DNA of 64,000 nucleotides, taken from Gracilaria domingensis (taxonomy: Eukaryota > Rhodophyta > Florideophyceae > Gracilariales > Gracilariaceae). Under the pieces are notes generated by a model. That model was not told where the DNA came from, made no database searches, and saw only the letters and a list, made by a program, of their open reading frames with translations. Every line of letters begins with the position of its first letter. Position 1 is the stretch's first letter. Both the position numbers and the translations under genes were made by a program. The stretch covers positions 186,001 through 250,000 of the forward strand of contig VCMS01000099.1 of the NCBI GenBank assembly GCA_022539475.1, written 5' to 3'. Positions 31,379-42,100 of this stretch are shown here, one piece after another.

Positions 31379-32507
31379 CAGTTCGGAGAAACACTTGTCA
31401 GTTAGCGCGCTCGATTACATTTTCTTTCAGTCACAGGTAACCTTCGAACCCAAGGAGACGCGCGCATGCTACCAGAAGGTCGACTGCGCTATTTTATTTT
31501 TGGGGCTAATCTTCAAGAAGAAAAGTGAGTGATTAAAACAACTTATTCGTCAACAGAAGAGTGAACGAACACTTTTGGGCCTGCACGACGGTTACAGGTT
31601 TATCGCTGTCTTGCTCATGTCAAATTGTACCGGTTACAGCCAGAAAAGAAAGTCTCAACCGTGAACAACAGAGGGTACCACCCGCCAGTACTTTGCTTAG
31701 TTCAGTTTATTTTTGATAACATCATGGAATACTCACCTACTTTTCGATACAACTCTAGCACGGGTGGGGTGTCACAGAGATATCATAGTCGTAACCTCAC
31801 ACTCTTTATAAACGTACAGATTTTGAAGAGACTTTCAAAAGTTTTTCTGCTCCTTCACACTTTTTTGCCACACTAGACGACGATCTGTATGGCACAAGGG
31901 CAAAAGATAACCAAGTAAAGACCTGGAGCAGTCGTAATGCTAACCGCGAAGGACATGCCGCAGATGTTATTGCAGACGCATTTTTCATGGTTCTTGTAAC
32001 ACTACGTTTACATTCGTGAGTGCACAGCGATACGTTAACGATAGCAATAAGGAAACGACTCGACGCTTGTCCAACGTTGGGTTTTTGTGGACTTTGACTG
32101 TTACTACTTCAACGAACGTTTAGTTAGCCTACACGTATACAGAGCTTGCCAAGCGGTCTCACAGTCGGAAGTGGGACCGCCAGGCAACTAGACCTCACCG
32201 ACCATCAAGCATCCTTACATTTAGTAGCATCTATTCTCCATCCTACCCGCTGGGTGTCCATATTTATCAACCGATCACAGATATGCCATTTGCTTTGAAA
32301 GCCCAAATTTGTACTCGAAAGCATATTCGCATTCGCAAACTTAATCGCTCACAGTGGACCAGAGCATCAAGATCTATTTCATCTCATCACATCCGTTCCC
32401 GATCTGTGCCAATTGCAAGGTTCTTGTCGCAGTCCTAGTCAGACCTTCAGGAGCCGAGGCCCCATCGCCAGACCGCAACCGTCCCACAGAGATCAGCGGA
32501 GACACAC
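31379..32507 (+). other. Probable 5' LTR/leader of gypsy-3, not delimited
   Basis: This region precedes the gypsy-3 gag start and should contain its 5' LTR. No second copy exists in the window, so the ends cannot be set. No other feature was recognised. Confidence 0.3.
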
Positions 32508-32749
32508 GTGAGAATGGACGACTCTGACAACTCTATTGTGAAGGGCCGTTCATTACAGTCCGTCCTTGAACGCCAGAAAGGAATGATCGAAGCATTGGCC
32601 AATCAATTGGCCACGCTGCAAACGCAGAATCAAATCGCGCAAATGCAGGCCGTTGCCGCCAACGAGACCACATCCGTGGTTCACAATCACACTCCTTCCG
32701 CTCTGCCAGACAATATCCATGAATACACAGTCAGGATCCCATCCCTCTT
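32508..32749 (+). pseudogene. gag: Gypsy-3 gag, N-terminal part, cut by copia insertion
   Basis: The frame starts MRMDDSDN and contains a heptad-like segment (LERQKGMIEALANQLATLQ) likely to be a coiled coil. It then enters the copia LTR. The TSD CTCTT at 32,745-32,749 marks the break; the matching side resumes at 53,531. Confidence 0.6.
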
Positions 32750-33209
32750 TATCAATCGGCAGAGTTCTGAGCCACTGGCATGCGGTAGTGTGGTAGCTCG
32801 AATGCGCTGCTGAGGTCGCAAGACAAGCAGACGCTGGTAGTACGGCAGGCGCGAGGGGCGCGGACGCACTGGAGAAGAATGTATCAGTTCAATTCGTAGT
32901 AGGTGTTCGTTGTTGACTTCTCCGAGTACACTATCGTACGCGAAGTAAAGCTTACTAAAAGCACTCAAGCTACACTACTAACATAAACAAACAGTTTGTC
33001 CTACAAATTCATACACGTACGCATTTGCATGCAACACATTACTCTAAATGTGATCAACCACTTCGATCAGTCCTACAAAGCCATTGTCCCAGCATCTTGA
33101 TCATGTCACGCTGTAGCCTACACATTCCTACTACGCGTGTTCATCTCTACAGTACCACTTCTGAGTTCTTCCTTCAACAGAATCCATCACCTCATCCGGA
33201 TGTTTCACA
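32750..33209. repeat. Copia 3' LTR (left copy)
   Basis: 460 bp, about 98.5% identical by eye to 53,072-53,530. The RNase H frame ends inside it at 33,192. Confidence 0.9.
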
Positions 33210-34319
33210 TTCACTTCTTTTCTGTTTTGAAGGACTTACGTCAAAGCGTTGAACCCATCCCTGGATATCGACATGGAACTTATTACCTTTCATCATGCTC
33301 CATAATACATGTTTAGTCCACTTGCAAACTTTGGTGAGAGCATCGGCAATGTTCTCAGTAGTTGGTATCCATGACAGTGTTCTCAGTTCGCCTTTCTCTT
33401 GGCTCTCACGCAGTGCAGAGACATCGATTTGCAAACGCTTTTCAAGTGTTACAGCATTCTTTGCCACCACATTGAAAAGTGTACGCGAGTCAATAAAACC
33501 ATGTACATGTATTCCATGACCCAGTATTTCAGAGAGCATATCACGAACCATGTACGCGTTATCAAAGCCATAGACCAGTGCATGTATCTCAGCAGCCAAC
33601 ACTGAACGGGCAACTCTCTTACAACGTGAACTACCGTAATGAACAATATTGGCATTTCCCTTCTTGTCAACAAGAAGCAGAACAAATCCAAGCTGTGATT
33701 TGAAGTTCGGCGCATTGGCAAACGATGCGTCTGTCATAAGTACTAAAGACACAGAGTCTAGATCCAGCGGAACAAATTTCAATCCTATTTTGCTGGTCAA
33801 GCGACAGTGCTGTACAACGGCATTCAATGCCTTAATGTCGTCCTCAGATGGGCCATTCGCACCGGGTGCGATTAACTGCACTGCGGCGCAGATATCAGGA
33901 CAAACGCAGTTGCCAATATACTGAGCTGTAGCACGAACGCTTTTAAACTCCTCGGCAGAGGCCGATAGTTTCAGAGCTTGTAGCTTTTCCGTTTGAGTCA
34001 TAGTGTAGATCTCTTCACTGTCTTTCGAAATCTTCACATCTTTAAACACTCCTTCATCATCATAGTTCAATATCTTTCGCTTCTTTGACTTGAATCTACA
34101 TAATTCTTCTTCTGCTGCTAGAAACTCTGATGAACCGTGGCCAAAGGAATCGTCAACCTGTAATGTCGTTATCCCGTCTAGAGTATCTCCACGTCTGCGA
34201 AACAGAACGCAAGGGTCCACTCTTGTTTCTGTCATATGCAAAGCCTCTTTGTGGTGCGTTTGGTAGGTTAAGAACCAATGAAGACTACTTTCGGGTATCC
34301 CGTACAGAGGCTTACGGGC
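33192..34319 (-). CDS. pol: Copia reverse transcriptase C-terminal part and RNase H
   Basis: The piece begins in the RT box KPLYGIPESSLHWFLTYQ, continues through LQVDDSFGH (catalytic Asp pair) and reaches RNase H: LVLMTDASFANAP (Asp), a Glu in VLAAEIHALVYG, GFIDSRTLFN (Asp) and SWIPTTENIADALTK. The first Met in the frame is at 34,241, but the frame is open to the gypsy-1 junction. It stops at 33,192 inside the LTR. Confidence 0.8.
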   Translation of the reverse strand, partial: ARKPLYGIPESSLHWFLTYQTHHKEALHMTETRVDPCVLFRRRGDTLDGITTLQVDDSFGHGSSEFLAAEEELCRFKSKKRKILNYDDEGVFKDVKISKDSEEIYTMTQTEKLQALKLSASAEEFKSVRATAQYIGNCVCPDICAAVQLIAPGANGPSEDDIKALNAVVQHCRLTSKIGLKFVPLDLDSVSLVLMTDASFANAPNFKSQLGFVLLLVDKKGNANIVHYGSSRCKRVARSVLAAEIHALVYGFDNAYMVRDMLSEILGHGIHVHGFIDSRTLFNVVAKNAVTLEKRLQIDVSALRESQEKGELRTLSWIPTTENIADALTKVCKWTKHVLWSMMKGNKFHVDIQGWVQRFDVSPSKQKRSECETSG

Positions 34320-35867
34320 TGTGAAGATGCAGCGCAGAAGGGCGTGTGGAGAAGCATTGAAGAGGAGCGTCCGTTACGCAAAGAAAGCAGATTTTTACTA
34401 GAAGCAGCGGGAAGCCCTCAGTATCAAGCAATTAGGGCGGACTCAACGCTGAATACGACGCACACCATTCAGGGTAATACGAGTCAACGGCACGTCTCCA
34501 GTTCCTACGGATTCGGCGGCGCGAATTAGCTCCTGTAGCGCGGCGCGGATCCTGAAAACGGCGTCGCGGAAGCCAGCAATGTAGCCCGTGCGGTAATCGT
34601 ACGTGACGTTGAAGAGAATTTCGTGAGTCTCGTCCACGATGGAGGCCTCCTCTGCCTCTACATCGAGGACTGAGCGGGTACGGGGTGGCATGGGAGGTGG
34701 CAGGATGAACGATAGGTGCAAGGGTGGCTGCAGCGACTCGGTGGGATGTCTGCAAGGTGACGAAGACAGTCGGATGGCGTGATGCAGGTATATGTGCAGC
34801 ACCACTCAGCAGTTGACAGAGTGGTGGCCACGTGGCAATTTACTGGGTCCACCTGAGACATTAGTCCACCAATGCATTGGGAAGGAACTGACAATTAATT
34901 AGGGAAATTGATTAATTTTCAACAAGAAATTGTTGGGAAGGAATTAATGTCTTGTTGACAAACCATTACGAACAAAACAGCTGAGGACATGTCGGTGACA
35001 TGTCCCATGGAAAGGAATTATTACTTGTCAACAAGGGGATAACCTTACATGTCATCAATCAAATGGAAACGACTCATCGATTCGGGCAAAACTAATGGAA
35101 TTTCGGACAACTTTTCTGTGGAATGGAAGGCACACGCGACCTGACCTGTCTCAATGAGAAGCTGCTTCGCGTCTATAAAGAGACGGTCAAGAGACTCATT
35201 ATGGCCAGGTGGTTATGACCGCATCAAAACAGCAGTTGTGGGAGGAACCAGTCAAGAAACCCACACAAGACATAAATATACAAGTAGTAACTAGTGAACC
35301 GTTAGATTAGAAATACGACTAGTATGCATTCTTTGAGATTATTCAATGGCTCATTTCTTGATATAAACCCCCCTCCGAAGAGCGATGGTCTCCAAAATCT
35401 GGAGGGGGCAGACCACCTTGACGACCTCACACACACTTCCTTTGGCAAACCCCCACCACCCTTCAGAGCAGTCTGCTCCCCCTTGCCATCAACCTTCCTA
35501 CATTCAACCCAACAGTGAGCGGCTTGGTCTCCCGCTTCACAACTCGTCTCTACGCGGCTAGTCGTGCTGCCCTGTCTTGGGCTCGCTTGCACTTCTACGC
35601 CGTCGCTTGCAACTACCAGTACACAGTTCCGACGAACTTAGGTTGACGTTTGCGCACCCTTTGCGTTCTTTCGCTCCCCGCCCAGCTGTGGACTACTCTA
35701 GTTTGCTGTCACAGGGCTGCTGATCTTTGCTGCCTACCATACGCTAGCAACAACAGAACGCTACGTTGCCGTCAACAACAGCACGACGGCTGGTACCCCC
35801 TGGTGTGTCGTTTCTGCAGTTGGGTTGTCACCACCCGCGCCATTCGTCCACAAAAATGGCGTCCACA
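34320..35867 (+). repeat. Gypsy-1 5' LTR
   Basis: It begins TGTGAAGATG and ends GGCGTCCACA. It contains a palindrome GGACATGTC-ggt-GACATGTCC at 34,985-35,005 in the U3 part and a CT-rich, CAAC-rich U5. The gag start codon (35,856) lies in its last 12 bp. Confidence 0.92.
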
Positions 35868-38800
35868 TGGTACCCCCAGCAGGGCTCAGTTCCGCGTGAA
35901 CCAGTCATGTCTTTCAATGGGACTTCTATGGATGTCCGGAAGTTTCTCTTCTATTTCGAGAACGTGGCCACCGTTGGTATGGATGATGGTGAGCGCGCAG
36001 TGAGGCTTCTTGGGTTTCTAGAAGGAGAGGCCTTCAACTTTTATTATGATACCTACGCTATGAACGGTTCGCTTACGAGTGAGGCCCGAGAATACGCTGG
36101 TGTGAAGCAGGCCCTCATTGAGCGCTTTGGGGCCACTGATGAGCCTGAAGAGCAAATCCGTTGCGCTGTCACTGCTCGTCTAGATTATGGGGATCTATTG
36201 GGATCATTGAAGAAGATGGATGCTTATTATGAGTTAGCAGGCTTCAACGAGAAGGCGAAGTTTGGCCTTCTACGTAATGCCGCTATGGAGTATGCCGATC
36301 TAGCCCAATTTATCATCTTCCGCGGAGCGGACACTTACGACGCTCTCAAGGGCTTGGTGAGATCCTTTGTAGCAGGAAGAAAAGCGCTGGGTTCCTACGG
36401 CGCATTGAGCGCGCTTCCACCACCGAAGCAAATGTTACAGAGGACCTCGAAGACGAAAGCCGCACGCCCGAGTGCAGCGCCACTTGAAGACAAGGTTGAG
36501 CGACTGGCTGAGCAAATGGCGGAGCTTCACCTCCTCGTAAAGAAGACTCAAGCGGCAGGGCCTCGTCAAGAGAAGGAGCAGACTTGCTCCTACTGTGACC
36601 AGCCTGGTCACTTTGCAAACCGTTGCGAACTGAACCCGCATCGCAACACGCGCTGCGGTCGCTGCGGAAGGATCGGTCACTCCGTAACGACTTGTTGGTC
36701 CAAGCCTAAGGCGGAACCAGGCTCTAACGTGTCCTTTGAAGGTGTCAAGTCCGAGTCGGGCGTGGAGAGGGCTTTAAAGGAAAAGAACGTGCTCATCAGG
36801 TCTGAGGAAAACCCTGTGTCAGTGGTTATCAATGACTCTGACGATGATGATGTCGTGACTACGACGAAAAGAGACTCAGAGGGTAACCCTCTGCCAAAGC
36901 AGCCCCGCACCATTACCCTTCCAGGCATCTCACCTGTGATGTTTCCCCAAAGCCAGGATGCTGGAGCCGTGGCTAAGCCACCAAGAGGAATCTCGAAGGC
37001 ACCATCGAAAGCGCGAAAGACTTCAACTGGCAAGCCGAAGGCCAAGCCTAAGAAGATTAAGATCCAGGAGCATATCGCTAAGTACAACGTTTATGAAGAG
37101 CTTGCTAAAGCCCCAACTGGGATTACGTTTGGTCAGTTAGCTCGGGGAGACGCTGACAACGCTAAGAAAGATCTTCGTCGGATTCTTTCCGGGAGCTTCA
37201 GTGGTAAGAAGGTAGCACTCGCTCAGGCTCCGGTGCTGCCTCCATCCCTAAAAGTGGTTAATGTGGCGGAATACGGGACCGTGTGCCAGGCGTTGCTGGA
37301 TTCAGGCGCAATCCCCAATTTGATGTCGATCGCTTTTAGCCAAAGGTTGTCTCTTGAACTAAGGCCTTCAGGCCGGAGGATCATTGTTGCTGACGGGACG
37401 AAATCCTTGGTCCGAGGGCGAGTACAAGATATACCAGTAGTATTCGGCTCTCTGCGAGCACCTTTGGACTTCTTAGTCGTGGAGAACCCCCCCTTTCACG
37501 TCATAATTGGGTGCCCTACGCTTGAATCTTTGCAAGCTTGTTTGGACCTTGGCACTCAGCAAGTCTCCATGCGGTTCGATGGTGACAGCACCGTCTTGCC
37601 ACTGGACTACCATCGGCCTGATGAAGACTTTGTTGAGGAAATGGCACATACGGACAGTGAGGACTTCACGTCGGCCTCCGACTCGTTCTCCTCCGAAAGT
37701 GAGGATGATCAGGATGAAGCAGAACCTACTTTCTTCTCCCCGAAAGGCAAACCGGACACGTCGGCATATGCCTTGTCTGCCTTGCATCATGAGCAAGGAT
37801 TGCCGAGCGGACGTCAGCCCTCAGTTGTATCGCTCCATCGAAATTATGTGGAAGATTTTCAGGAATTGAACGTCACCCAAGAAGAAGGGGAACCCGTGCT
37901 GCCTCAACCACAAGTATTGGATGAGGAGCGCGAAAGACTTGAAGCAGCAGACGAAAACGAAGACAGTTCGAGTGAGAATGATGAAGAAGGTTCTCCTCCA
38001 CCCGAGCAAGGTCTTGTCCTTCCGATAAGGAGCGATGTTGTCTTGTTAAGACCGGAAGATCCGGATGGTCAGCCGGACTACCTCATCTTCCGAGTTTATC
38101 GTCGTTACCCTCAGATGGCGCCTGGTGATCCTGTCCATCCTCACACATCTCAACTACCTTATGGGAACATGGGAGTACTGGAGGTGGATCCCCTCGCCGC
38201 ACACGTAGTTCGATTCGAAGAGGGGTGGCCAATCCCAGACACGCAAAGTGAGCGAGACCCTCCCGACGCACCCCAAGGAGAGGAACGACAAGAACATGTC
38301 ACTTACGTGGATCTCCAGGGGTCTGTTGACGACCGTCATCCGAATCCATCGTCTTTCCAAAGCTCGTCGACGGACACCAGCGTCCAGCAGCCTGATAAGA
38401 GCGAGAATGTTGAAGAAGTTGTACACCATGAAGATGAAGTCGAAGTAGATGAAGAAGAAGATGCAGATGAAGAAGTAGATGATGAAGTGAATAATGAAGT
38501 ATGTGATGAAGTAGATCATGAAGAAGATCATGAAGAAATCGCAGAAGAGGAAGACTCCTCCCCCGAAGAGGTTGAGATCGCTGACACGCCTCTCTATCGG
38601 GACCCAGTCCTCACTATCCCCATCAAGGACGAAGTCAAGCTGTTATCACTTGAAGAAGGCGAGCTTGTTAGCGACTTTTTGGTCGTACGGGTTGAAATAC
38701 GGTACCCCGTTCCCGATCCTGCACATCCTCCGCACTTAGGGCAACACAACATGCCCTTTGGTCGTATGGGAAAGCTGGAGGAGGATGACGAGGGCCTTCT

Positions 38801-39128
38801 TGTAATCGCCTTCGAGGAAGAGCTTCCTCAAGAGGAATTTCAGACGCAAGCCATTGGCAGCTCGGGAAGCACCGGGTTGCGGCCAGGCCCCTCGCAACCA
38901 CCTCTTAATGCTAGAGATCCCTCCAAAGCATCGAGCGATGAAGAGCAATCTAGCAAACAGCAGGGTCCACATGGGGTTGACGATAGTGAGAAAAGGGTTG
39001 AAGCAAACTGCCTTACCTCCCAGGTTGAGTTCTCATTACTGGATCCCATTGCTCGGGACGGAGATGGTAGGACCTTTGACAGAAGAGACTATCATCCGGA
39101 TGCGGATCAAAGGGCAATTATCCTTTAG
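35856..39128 (+). CDS. gag: Gypsy-1 Gag-protease polyprotein
   Basis: 1,090 codons from the ATG at 35,856 (context aaaATGG) to TAG 39,126-39,128. The frame is open further upstream into the LTR, but this is the first Met with a good context. Domains in order: capsid-like region (about 20-210); two CCHC zinc knuckles at 244-257 and 267-280; a basic linker; a retropepsin loop LLDSGA at 480-485 with a later VIIGCPTLESL; an Asp/Glu-rich region; and two copies of an unknown domain of about 65 residues (about 718-790 and 918-990) around a very acidic repeat. The long segment between protease and RT is unusual. Pol follows in the same phase after the TAG. Confidence 0.88.
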   Translation: MASTWYPQQGSVPREPVMSFNGTSMDVRKFLFYFENVATVGMDDGERAVRLLGFLEGEAFNFYYDTYAMNGSLTSEAREYAGVKQALIERFGATDEPEEQIRCAVTARLDYGDLLGSLKKMDAYYELAGFNEKAKFGLLRNAAMEYADLAQFIIFRGADTYDALKGLVRSFVAGRKALGSYGALSALPPPKQMLQRTSKTKAARPSAAPLEDKVERLAEQMAELHLLVKKTQAAGPRQEKEQTCSYCDQPGHFANRCELNPHRNTRCGRCGRIGHSVTTCWSKPKAEPGSNVSFEGVKSESGVERALKEKNVLIRSEENPVSVVINDSDDDDVVTTTKRDSEGNPLPKQPRTITLPGISPVMFPQSQDAGAVAKPPRGISKAPSKARKTSTGKPKAKPKKIKIQEHIAKYNVYEELAKAPTGITFGQLARGDADNAKKDLRRILSGSFSGKKVALAQAPVLPPSLKVVNVAEYGTVCQALLDSGAIPNLMSIAFSQRLSLELRPSGRRIIVADGTKSLVRGRVQDIPVVFGSLRAPLDFLVVENPPFHVIIGCPTLESLQACLDLGTQQVSMRFDGDSTVLPLDYHRPDEDFVEEMAHTDSEDFTSASDSFSSESEDDQDEAEPTFFSPKGKPDTSAYALSALHHEQGLPSGRQPSVVSLHRNYVEDFQELNVTQEEGEPVLPQPQVLDEERERLEAADENEDSSSENDEEGSPPPEQGLVLPIRSDVVLLRPEDPDGQPDYLIFRVYRRYPQMAPGDPVHPHTSQLPYGNMGVLEVDPLAAHVVRFEEGWPIPDTQSERDPPDAPQGEERQEHVTYVDLQGSVDDRHPNPSSFQSSSTDTSVQQPDKSENVEEVVHHEDEVEVDEEEDADEEVDDEVNNEVCDEVDHEEDHEEIAEEEDSSPEEVEIADTPLYRDPVLTIPIKDEVKLLSLEEGELVSDFLVVRVEIRYPVPDPAHPPHLGQHNMPFGRMGKLEEDDEGLLVIAFEEELPQEEFQTQAIGSSGSTGLRPGPSQPPLNARDPSKASSDEEQSSKQQGPHGVDDSEKRVEANCLTSQVEFSLLDPIARDGDGRTFDRRDYHPDADQRAIIL
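35868..35885 (+). promoter_or_regulatory. Gypsy-1 primer binding site
   Basis: TGGTACCCCCAGCAGGGC directly abuts the LTR end. The TGG start fits pairing with a tRNA 3' CCA end. The tRNA was not identified. The site lies inside the gag reading frame. Confidence 0.6.
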
Positions 39129-39164
39129 AAAGTATCGCACTTACCTCTTGAGGCACAACAGAGG

Positions 39165-42100
39165 TTGCTAGCCACGTTGCTCGACCTGGATGTCGTAGCC
39201 TGGTCTTTGTATGATCTGCGCCCCTCCGATGTCCCCGTGATGCACGAGTTCTCACTCACTGTCGATACACCCATATACTCTCGAGTAAGACGCCTGCCAC
39301 CGAAGCATGATGAAGTGGTTAGGAAAGAGGTTGACAAGATGCTATCAGCAGGTATCATCAAGCCTTGTACATCCCCCTGGTCTTTTCCCGTTGTCATAGC
39401 CACTAAGAAGGACGGGAAGCCTAGGTTCTGCGTAGACTATAGGTCGTTGAACAGGGTCATGAAAGCTGATCGGTGGCCGTTGCCTCGCATGGAACAGATA
39501 TTTGACTATATTCGGGGAGCCTCCTTCTTCACGACTCTTGACCTATTCTCAGGATATTGGCAGATCCGCATGTCACAGAAGTGCAAAGAGATGACCACTT
39601 TTGTCTGTAGGCAGGGCACGTACCAGTTTGAATTCATGCCGTTTGGGCTCATGAACGCGCCATCCACGTTCCAACGTATGATGGACTCGATCCTCAATCG
39701 CTGTGAGTTTGCTCGGGTCTATGTTGATGATGTGGTAATATTTTCCAAAGGCCTTGAGGAGCACCTCGAACATGTTGGAACTGTGCTGAAAACTATCTCG
39801 TCGCATGGTCTAAAACTGAAGATTTCCAAGTGCGAGTTCGCTCAACCAAAGATCAAGCTGCTAGGGCATGTTGTGGAAGAGACTGGTGTGTCTGTGGATG
39901 CAGGAAAGGTCGAGGCCATTCAAAATGCTCCAGTGCCAAGGACAGTTACCGAGCTAAGAAGCTTCCTGAGCCCTGCGGGCTACTACCGACGATTTATTAC
40001 GCATTTTGCCGAGACCTCGTCGGTCCTGCATGCCTCCACCTCGGGTAAGGGAAGACTAGAGTTCACTGATGAAATGATCAAGGCTTTCAATGAGTTGAAG
40101 CAGAAACTCACGACACCCCCCGTCTTGGCTTTTCCCAACTTTGACTCTCCATTCCGCGTTGAAACAGATGCTTCCTCAGTCGCACTGGGTCCCGTTCTGG
40201 CGCAAAAGAAGTCAGATGGGAACTTTCATCCGCTACAATACGCGAGCAGAACCATGACGGCAACAGAGAAAAGGTATTCAGTATGTGAACAAGAAGCCTT
40301 AGCTGTTGTCTTTGCGTTGAAGAAGTTCAGAATGTACCTACTTGGTTCTCAGCCCTTTCAGTTGCTCACGGACCACCAGGCTTTAAACTATGCGTTCACA
40401 AAGAAAGATATGCACGGTCGGCTGGCCAGATGGTTGGACTTCTTGGCTGAGTATGAGTTCGAAATCGTCTATCGTGCTGGCGACAAGAACCACGCAGCGG
40501 ACTACCTTTCTCGCTTTGCCATGAACAAATATGAGAACTCAGCTGCCGTGGCCGCCCCAGTTACTGACGCGTTCAATGGATTAGAGCCTTACTATGCCAA
40601 CATCGCACGGCACTTGAACTACATGGTGATCGACGAAGAGGACCCCAAAATTAGGGCTGCAATCAAACGCAACGCAAAGAAGTTCACAGTCTGGGATGGA
40701 GGCCTTTATCGCAGAATGGGTGGTTGGCTAAGGCTCGTCCCAAATGTATCCGAAAGGATCCAAATCATTCGAACCTTCCATGATGATGTGGGGCACTGGG
40801 ACTTCAAGGCAACCATGAAACATCTCTCTACTAGATTTTGGTGGCCCACTATGCGCTTTGAAGTCTCTGAATATGTCAGGAGCTGTAACGGATGCCAATT
40901 CATGGGCGCCTTTCTAGCTTATCGCGCTGGTCAGCGGGCCTCACTTACAAATGTTTTCGACACATTTTCTATCGATTTCGCCGGACCGTTCCGCCCCACT
41001 CGCAATGGTAATCGGTTCCTTCTGATAGGAGTGGAGCATTTAACAAGATGGCATGTCGCTCTAGCTACGAAGAACGCCACAGCGGCTGAAGTCCTAAGAT
41101 TTGTGAAGCAAGAGATTGTTGCCCCCTTCGGTTACCCACGTGTCATCATATCTGATAATGCAACATCTTTTCTAGCGGCTACGGTGCAAGAATACATGTG
41201 GGAGCACGGTATCTCGCTCAAACCTGTTCTAGCGTACGCACCGATGTCAAATGGACGAGCAGAAAGGATGGTGGGAACCATTAAGAGGTCACTAAGCAAG
41301 ATCATTCATGAGAAAAGCGTTGGCTGGGATGAAGCATTGCCTGATGTTTTATTCGGGTACAGAACTCGTCAAATGACTGAGGGGTACTCCCCTTTTGAGC
41401 TGCTATACGGGGTCTACCCTCGCATGCACCATACCGATCCTCCTCCGTTCATAACTTCGGCCTCCCCGGCAAACAGAATTACAGAACTTCAAGCAGCCGC
41501 AATCGGTAGGGCCACTCGCGTCGATAGGCAACCCGCGCGAAGGAACGAAGGACGCTATGGCCATAGGTTTGCAGTTGGAGACCAGGTCCTAGTCATGCGA
41601 GCAGGAGCTATGAATCCCGGAACCAAGTGGCCGTCGTTTATCTCAAAGTTCTATGGCCCTTGTCATGTTATTCGTGCAAGTCACCCTCGGTACTACCTCA
41701 TCTCTCCGCATCGCCGCATGTCCCGAAAAGGCATACACGCAAGGAGACTCAAACCCTATTACGAGCGACCAAGGACCTTGCGACAAGAAGTGAGTCATGC
41801 ACTTGACATGGTTGCAATGCAAATTGTTGTCGACTACGAAGTTCGCAACCCAGAAGTAGATTATCTAACTCTGGAAGTCGGTGGTCGTACACTAGAAGAC
41901 TGGCTTGCGCCATTGGATTGTGAAGATTGGGAGAAGCACAGGGTTGTCTGGAACTGCTTCCATCTCTGCCTTAGCGTACACCACGTATATGGTCAGTACA
42001 TCACAAGACGTTCTCATGAAATGCTGGGAAGGTTGGCACGAAGGCTACACCCACAAATGACGAGACTTGGCGCTGATAGAACCATATTCCTTCTCTATCA

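Noticed and set aside
34313-34319. 7-bp target duplication for gypsy-1
   Set aside because: The 7-bp identity TACGGGC is real, but the family LTR end suggests the usual 5-bp CGGGC, so no special claim is made.
38154-38531. 125-codon hydrophobic minus-strand ORF with apparent membrane segments
   Set aside because: Antisense shadow of the acidic repeat in gypsy-1 gag.
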